Source: an uncultured Bacilli bacterium
GTDB taxonomy: Bacteria; Bacillota_I; Bacilli_A; RF39; UBA660
Reading direction: 5' to 3'
Assembly: GCA_934085595.1 (NCBI GenBank)
Contig: CAKOHK010000007.1
Span: 1 to 64,000 of the forward strand
Length of the DNA: 64,000 nucleotides
Positions 60,312 through 64,000 of the stretch are shown one piece after another. Position 1 is the first letter of the stretch; every line of letters starts with the position of its first letter. The position numbers and the translations under genes were made by a program. Below the pieces are notes generated by a model. The model did not search any database and was not told the DNA's origin. It saw only the letters and a list, made by a program, of their open reading frames with translations.

Positions 60312-61001
60312 ATGTATTTATTAAGTATTAAGGATATCATAAAAAAATCAGTTTTAGAAAATTTTACAGGAACAATTAGTTCAGTTGATATGTTATTATC
60401 GCTAATAGTAGCATTTGTAATTGGACTTATAATTATATATGTATATAGAAAGACATATACAGGAGTGGTTTATTCAAAATCATTTTCACTATGTATATTA
60501 ATGTTATCTATGGTAACAGCTATGATAATTAGAACAATTAGTTCAAACATAGCATTATCTTTAGGTATGGTTGGTGCTTTATCAATCGTAAGATTTAGAA
60601 CAGCTGTAAAAGAACCAGTTGATACAGGATTTATGTTCTGGGGAATATCAGCAGGAATTATGGCAGGAGCAGGACTATACTTGCCAGCAATCGTAGCGTC
60701 TTTAGGAATTGGAGTATTATATTTCTTAACATACTTATCAGGATTTAAAGTAGCTAACAGATATTTATTAGTATTAAAGTATGATATTGATGCTCATGAA
60801 GATGTATTAAAAAAATTAAAATCACTAAAGAAATATAAAATTAGAAGCAAATCTATATATAATAATGTAGCAGAATTATCTATAGAACTAGATATAAAAG
60901 ATGATAATAATATGGGTTCTAAAATAGTAGATTCATTTGCAAGCATTAATGGGGTTACTAGTTCAAGTTTAGTATCTTATCAAAATGATTTTGGAGATTA
61001 A
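60312..61001 (+). CDS. DUF4956 membrane protein
   Basis: The product has 229 aa with about four helices (28-50, 60-78, 83-98 and 110-150). The conserved core is LSLGMVGALSIVRFRTAVKE followed by PVDTGFMFWGISAGIMAGAG, diagnostic for DUF4956. A cytoplasmic ferredoxin-like C-terminal domain (about 155-229) follows. It probably forms a membrane module with the VTC polymerase. AAGGAAGTG precedes the ATG. Confidence 0.9.
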   Translation: MYLLSIKDIIKKSVLENFTGTISSVDMLLSLIVAFVIGLIIIYVYRKTYTGVVYSKSFSLCILMLSMVTAMIIRTISSNIALSLGMVGALSIVRFRTAVKEPVDTGFMFWGISAGIMAGAGLYLPAIVASLGIGVLYFLTYLSGFKVANRYLLVLKYDIDAHEDVLKKLKSLKKYKIRSKSIYNNVAELSIELDIKDDNNMGSKIVDSFASINGVTSSSLVSYQNDFGD

Positions 61002-61003
61002 CA

Positions 61004-62365
61004 ATGACTAGGAAGCTTAAAATAACTCCTGTATTAATATTTATAAATATATTGGTTATTCTAGTAATAATCAGTTTTTACATGGTAAGAATGTATAAAT
61101 ATTATAAATTAGAAAACACATCTAGTGATGAAAACACAAAAGTAACACTATACGATGAAATATTAAAACATCAAAGTCTAGTAGACCAAACAAAAGGACT
61201 TGTATATGATGAAAAAAATAATATATATAGATACATCGGAAATATAGATGATAACTATATAAAATATAATGGAATGTTATTTAGAATAGTTGAAATAGAT
61301 AACTTTAATAATATTAAGATTGTATCAGAAAATAATGTAACATTAATGTACAATTCTAATTCTACATTTGATAAATCATTTGTTAATAAGTGGTTAAATA
61401 AAACAGACAAAAAATATAGTGGAGTATTTGAAAATAATTTATATGATACTTCATCACTAGAAAATACAGCATCTTGTTCTGATATAATTGATGATTTAAC
61501 TAAAATAACATGCTCAAGTGTTGATACTAATAATAAAATATCATTACTTTCGCTATACGATTATAGTGCTTCAGGTGGAAAACAAAGTTACTTAAATAAT
61601 AAAGAAACATATTATTTAAGCACTACATCATCAAAAAATGTTGGATATTATGTAACTTCTACTGGAGATATAGGACTTAATGATAATAAAGTTTTAGGTG
61701 TAAGACCGGTATTAACATTAAATGGAAGTTTAGAATTACTAGAAGGAAAAGGAACAAAAGATAATCCATATATAATAGAAAAACACGATGTTAAAAATAT
61801 AAAAGACGCATATATTGGAAGTTATATAAAAATTAAAAATGATAGTTATAGAATAATAAACATTGAAAATGATAAAATAAAAGTTATAAAAGATAGTATT
61901 ATAACAGATGAAAATAATAAAGGAGTATTAAAAGCATTCAGTAGTAAATCGAATGTTTATGCTGTTGATAAAAACTCTCTAGGATATTATCTTAATAATG
62001 ACTACTATAATACTTTAAATAAGAATCTAATAGTAAAAAGTGATTTTTACGTTGGTTCATATTTAAGTACAAATTTAGATTATACATCTATGTATAGTAA
62101 AAAAATCAATACATATGTAGCTCTACCATCATTATCTGATATGTTTATAAATGATGTAGAAAATATATTCTTATTAAATCCATCTTATGAAAATAATCAA
62201 ACTATATATACTATTAATAATACTAAAAATATATACAAAGATTTAATAACAAATACTCATAATATAAGACCAGTATTTTATATTAAAAAAGATAATGATA
62301 TAGTAAGCGGGACAGGAACTAAAATAGATCCATATGTAATAAGTGAGGTACAAAATGAAAAATAA
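61004..62365 (+). CDS. Membrane-anchored protein with two DUF6273-like domains
   Basis: This 453-aa protein has an N-terminal anchor (about 10-29). Two related domains follow. The first (about 80-250) shows YIKYNGMLFRIVEIDN and LGVRPVLTLNGSLELLEGKG plus TKDNPYIIE. The second (about 260-450) shows YIKIKNDSYRIINIEN and HNIRPVFYIKKDND plus GTKIDPYVIS. This is the DUF6273 pattern of surface proteins in gut Firmicutes. The function is unknown. It sits 2 nt after the DUF4956 gene and overlaps the next one. Confidence 0.7.
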   Translation: MTRKLKITPVLIFINILVILVIISFYMVRMYKYYKLENTSSDENTKVTLYDEILKHQSLVDQTKGLVYDEKNNIYRYIGNIDDNYIKYNGMLFRIVEIDNFNNIKIVSENNVTLMYNSNSTFDKSFVNKWLNKTDKKYSGVFENNLYDTSSLENTASCSDIIDDLTKITCSSVDTNNKISLLSLYDYSASGGKQSYLNNKETYYLSTTSSKNVGYYVTSTGDIGLNDNKVLGVRPVLTLNGSLELLEGKGTKDNPYIIEKHDVKNIKDAYIGSYIKIKNDSYRIINIENDKIKVIKDSIITDENNKGVLKAFSSKSNVYAVDKNSLGYYLNNDYYNTLNKNLIVKSDFYVGSYLSTNLDYTSMYSKKINTYVALPSLSDMFINDVENIFLLNPSYENNQTIYTINNTKNIYKDLITNTHNIRPVFYIKKDNDIVSGTGTKIDPYVISEVQNEK

Positions 62366-63389
62366 GAAAGAGAAAAACACACTTAGTATTTTACTAATTA
62401 TTATAGACGTACTAGCATTATTTACATTCTTTATAGTATACGGACCTTTTGATACATTTAGAAATTGGTTTATCCCAACATCAATGACTACAATGACACA
62501 TAGATATTTTGCACACACATTATATGATGATGAAACAATTGATAAAACACTTGATAATAATAAAGTAGTTGAACCAGATAATGGGACAGATATATCAAAA
62601 ATAAATCTAGCACCAATAGTTGATACTGGTGAATATGAATCAATATATGAAGAGCAAATATTAAAGAAAGATAATGATAATGATTTATATAAAATTGTTG
62701 ATTTAGAAGGCGATGGGTACAAAGGATATATGATAGTTGTATATGACCCATCAAAATTACAACTAGTGTTTAGTCAAAAATATAGAAAAGGTGGAGAATA
62801 TTTATCAAAAATGGCTGAAAATAATAATGCAGTAGTAGCAATAAATGCATCAGGAGTATCACATGCTGGAAATAATAGAGTAACTGGAACAGCTATAAAA
62901 GATGGAAAAGTATTTGATACAGGTAACAAAATAAATAAAGGCGGAGGTCTAATAGGTTTCACAAAAGATAATATATTAATGTTAACAAAAGATTCACCAG
63001 CCAAAGCAATCGAAGCTGGTATGGATAGAGCAGTAGAGTTTGGACCATTCTTAATAGTTAATGGAGTAGAATCTAAGTTCAAAGGTAATGGAGGATGGGG
63101 AATTGCTAATAGAACAGCAATAGGCCAAAGACAAGATGGTATTGTTTTATTAGTTGTAATAGACGGAAGAAGTGCAACATCTAAAGGTATTTCAATCGTA
63201 GGACTTAAGGATATATTTGTAAAATACAAAGCATACAACGCAGCTAATCTAGATGGAGGCGGCTCTTCAGCAATGTATGCAAATGGTAAACTCTTAAATA
63301 ATCCAGTAGGATACGGTTACAAAGGAGAAAGATATTTACCTAACGCATGGATGATTATTCCAGAAAGTACTCAAGTAAAGGAGAATTAA
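62355..63389 (+). CDS. Phosphodiester glycosidase (NAGPA-like) domain protein
   Basis: The product has 344 aa. It has an N-terminal anchor (about 10-30) and then a NAGPA domain (about 115-340) with VVAINASGVSHAGNNRVTG, GGLIGFTKDNILML, NRTAIGQRQDGIVLLVVIDG and NLDGGGSSAMYANG. Such enzymes release sugars from phosphodiester-linked glycans at the cell surface. The ATG at 62355 is favoured by GAGG upstream; a GTG start 12 nt earlier is possible. It lies in the CotH operon. Confidence 0.88.
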   Translation: MKNKKEKNTLSILLIIIDVLALFTFFIVYGPFDTFRNWFIPTSMTTMTHRYFAHTLYDDETIDKTLDNNKVVEPDNGTDISKINLAPIVDTGEYESIYEEQILKKDNDNDLYKIVDLEGDGYKGYMIVVYDPSKLQLVFSQKYRKGGEYLSKMAENNNAVVAINASGVSHAGNNRVTGTAIKDGKVFDTGNKINKGGGLIGFTKDNILMLTKDSPAKAIEAGMDRAVEFGPFLIVNGVESKFKGNGGWGIANRTAIGQRQDGIVLLVVIDGRSATSKGISIVGLKDIFVKYKAYNAANLDGGGSSAMYANGKLLNNPVGYGYKGERYLPNAWMIIPESTQVKEN

Positions 63390-63390
63390 T

Positions 63391-63966
63391 ATGAATAATG
63401 AATTAATTGTTAAAGAAAGAAAACCAAATATTTACTTAATATGTGGAAAAGCAAGACATGGAAAAGATACATTCTCTGGCTTTTTAAAAGAAACATATGA
63501 AGCAAATGAAAAAAAAGCAATAATAACACACCTATCAAAGTACATAAAGTATTACGCCATGGAAATGACAGGATGGGATTTAAGTGATGAAACAAAGCCT
63601 AGAGAGTTACTTCAAAAACTAGGAACAGATGTAATAAGACAAAAATTAGGAAAAGAAAAACTATTTATTGAAAGAATGCTTGAAGATATAGACATATTCT
63701 CATGCTTCTATGACGCTATTATTATAAGTGATGTAAGATTCGAATTAGAAATAAATATGATAAAAGAAAAGTTTAAAGACGCAAAAATAATTCATATTAT
63801 AAGACCTGATTTTGACAATGGATTAACAGAAGAACAAAAGAAACATCCTACAGAAACAAACTTAGATGGATTTAATGGTTATACAGACGAAGTTATTAAC
63901 ACTACGCTTGATAATTTAAAAGAAGATGCTAAAAAAATATACACAAAATATGAAAGTGAGGTATAA
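63391..63966 (+). CDS. P-loop deoxynucleotide monophosphate kinase-like protein
   Basis: This 191-aa P-loop kinase has Walker A CGKARHGKDTFSGFL (about 18-32), a LID-type region LLQKLGTDVIRQKLG and IIISDVRFELEINMIKE. This resembles the phage-like dNMP kinase / dephospho-CoA kinase group. Substrate specificity is not clear. It begins 1 nt after the glycosidase stop, with AAGGAG upstream, as part of the same operon. A further gene follows at once. Confidence 0.75.
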   Translation: MNNELIVKERKPNIYLICGKARHGKDTFSGFLKETYEANEKKAIITHLSKYIKYYAMEMTGWDLSDETKPRELLQKLGTDVIRQKLGKEKLFIERMLEDIDIFSCFYDAIIISDVRFELEINMIKEKFKDAKIIHIIRPDFDNGLTEEQKKHPTETNLDGFNGYTDEVINTTLDNLKEDAKKIYTKYESEV

Positions 63967-63968
63967 AA

Positions 63969-64000
63969 ATGATTAGTATTGATAAAATTGATGTAAAGAA
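63969..64000 (+). CDS. Start of a further gene, cut by the window edge
   Basis: An ATG follows the previous stop with GAGG before it. The frame MISIDKIDVK stays open to the end of the window. The product cannot be named. Confidence 0.5.
   Translation, partial: MISIDKIDVK

Overview
The window is a very AT-rich stretch of a low-GC Gram-positive-type (Bacillota/Mycoplasmatota) chromosome. I infer an uncultured gut Bacilli lineage (RF39-like) rather than a true mycoplasma. It has a cell wall: MurE with a meso-diaminopimelate-type DNPR motif, FtsEX with an M23 hydrolase, an LCP ligase and a Wzx/Wzy-type surface polysaccharide locus. It uses the standard bacterial code: an intact RF2 is present, genuine genes end in TGA, and Trp is encoded by TGG. 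I saw no tRNA, rRNA or CRISPR array.

The first 8.6 kb is a gene-poor, decaying accessory region. It holds an alkaline-phosphatase-superfamily enzyme, an HExxH peptidase, an integrase pseudogene, a sigma factor cut by one in-frame TGA, a short HTH-WYL regulator, an RdgB/HAM1 enzyme, an HD hydrolase and a truncated protein. Three orphan SEC-C zinc-motif tails lie in this region. Its most striking element is a ~305-bp direct repeat (about 1984-2288 and 8257-8560). Each copy has its own promoter, a 191-nt predicted structured RNA and a U-tract. Inside are three successive 4-bp hairpins with nearly identical 6-nt loops (CATAGA, CATAGA, GATAGA). I regard this as the best candidate for an undescribed element.

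From 8.7 to 17 kb lie an ASCH protein, a large coiled-coil protein, a PLC-like/NrtR-like overlapping pair, and a divergent pair made of an HTH-bearing metallophosphoesterase and a 739-aa HNH nuclease protein, each with a strong promoter. PPi-dependent phosphofructokinase and an acetyltransferase follow. From 17.9 to 31 kb are mostly single genes: a membrane metallopeptidase, a DUF1697/ABC-transporter chimera, flavodoxin, CsaA, a thioredoxin-like protein, a P-type ATPase, Nudix, SDR, RF2, YitT, a WG-repeat protein and two membrane proteins.

The housekeeping block (31.2-40.4 kb) contains ftsE-ftsX-M23, a TnpB remnant with a candidate omega RNA, whiA, clpP divergent from a TGS-domain nucleoside kinase, gap, and a 28-aa ORF coupled to a coiled-coil protein.

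From 40.5 to 55.1 kb is the surface polysaccharide locus: an LCP ligase, an initiating phosphosugar transferase, several glycosyltransferases, UDP-galactopyranose mutase with a galactofuranosyltransferase-like protein, a Wzy polymerase, a GtrB-like/DUF6020 pair, an acyltransferase and a Wzx flippase. It predicts a galactofuranose-containing glycan. After convergent murE comes a CotH / VTC / DUF4956 / DUF6273 / phosphodiester glycosidase / P-loop kinase operon (56.7-64 kb), likely acting at the cell surface and in polyphosphate metabolism.
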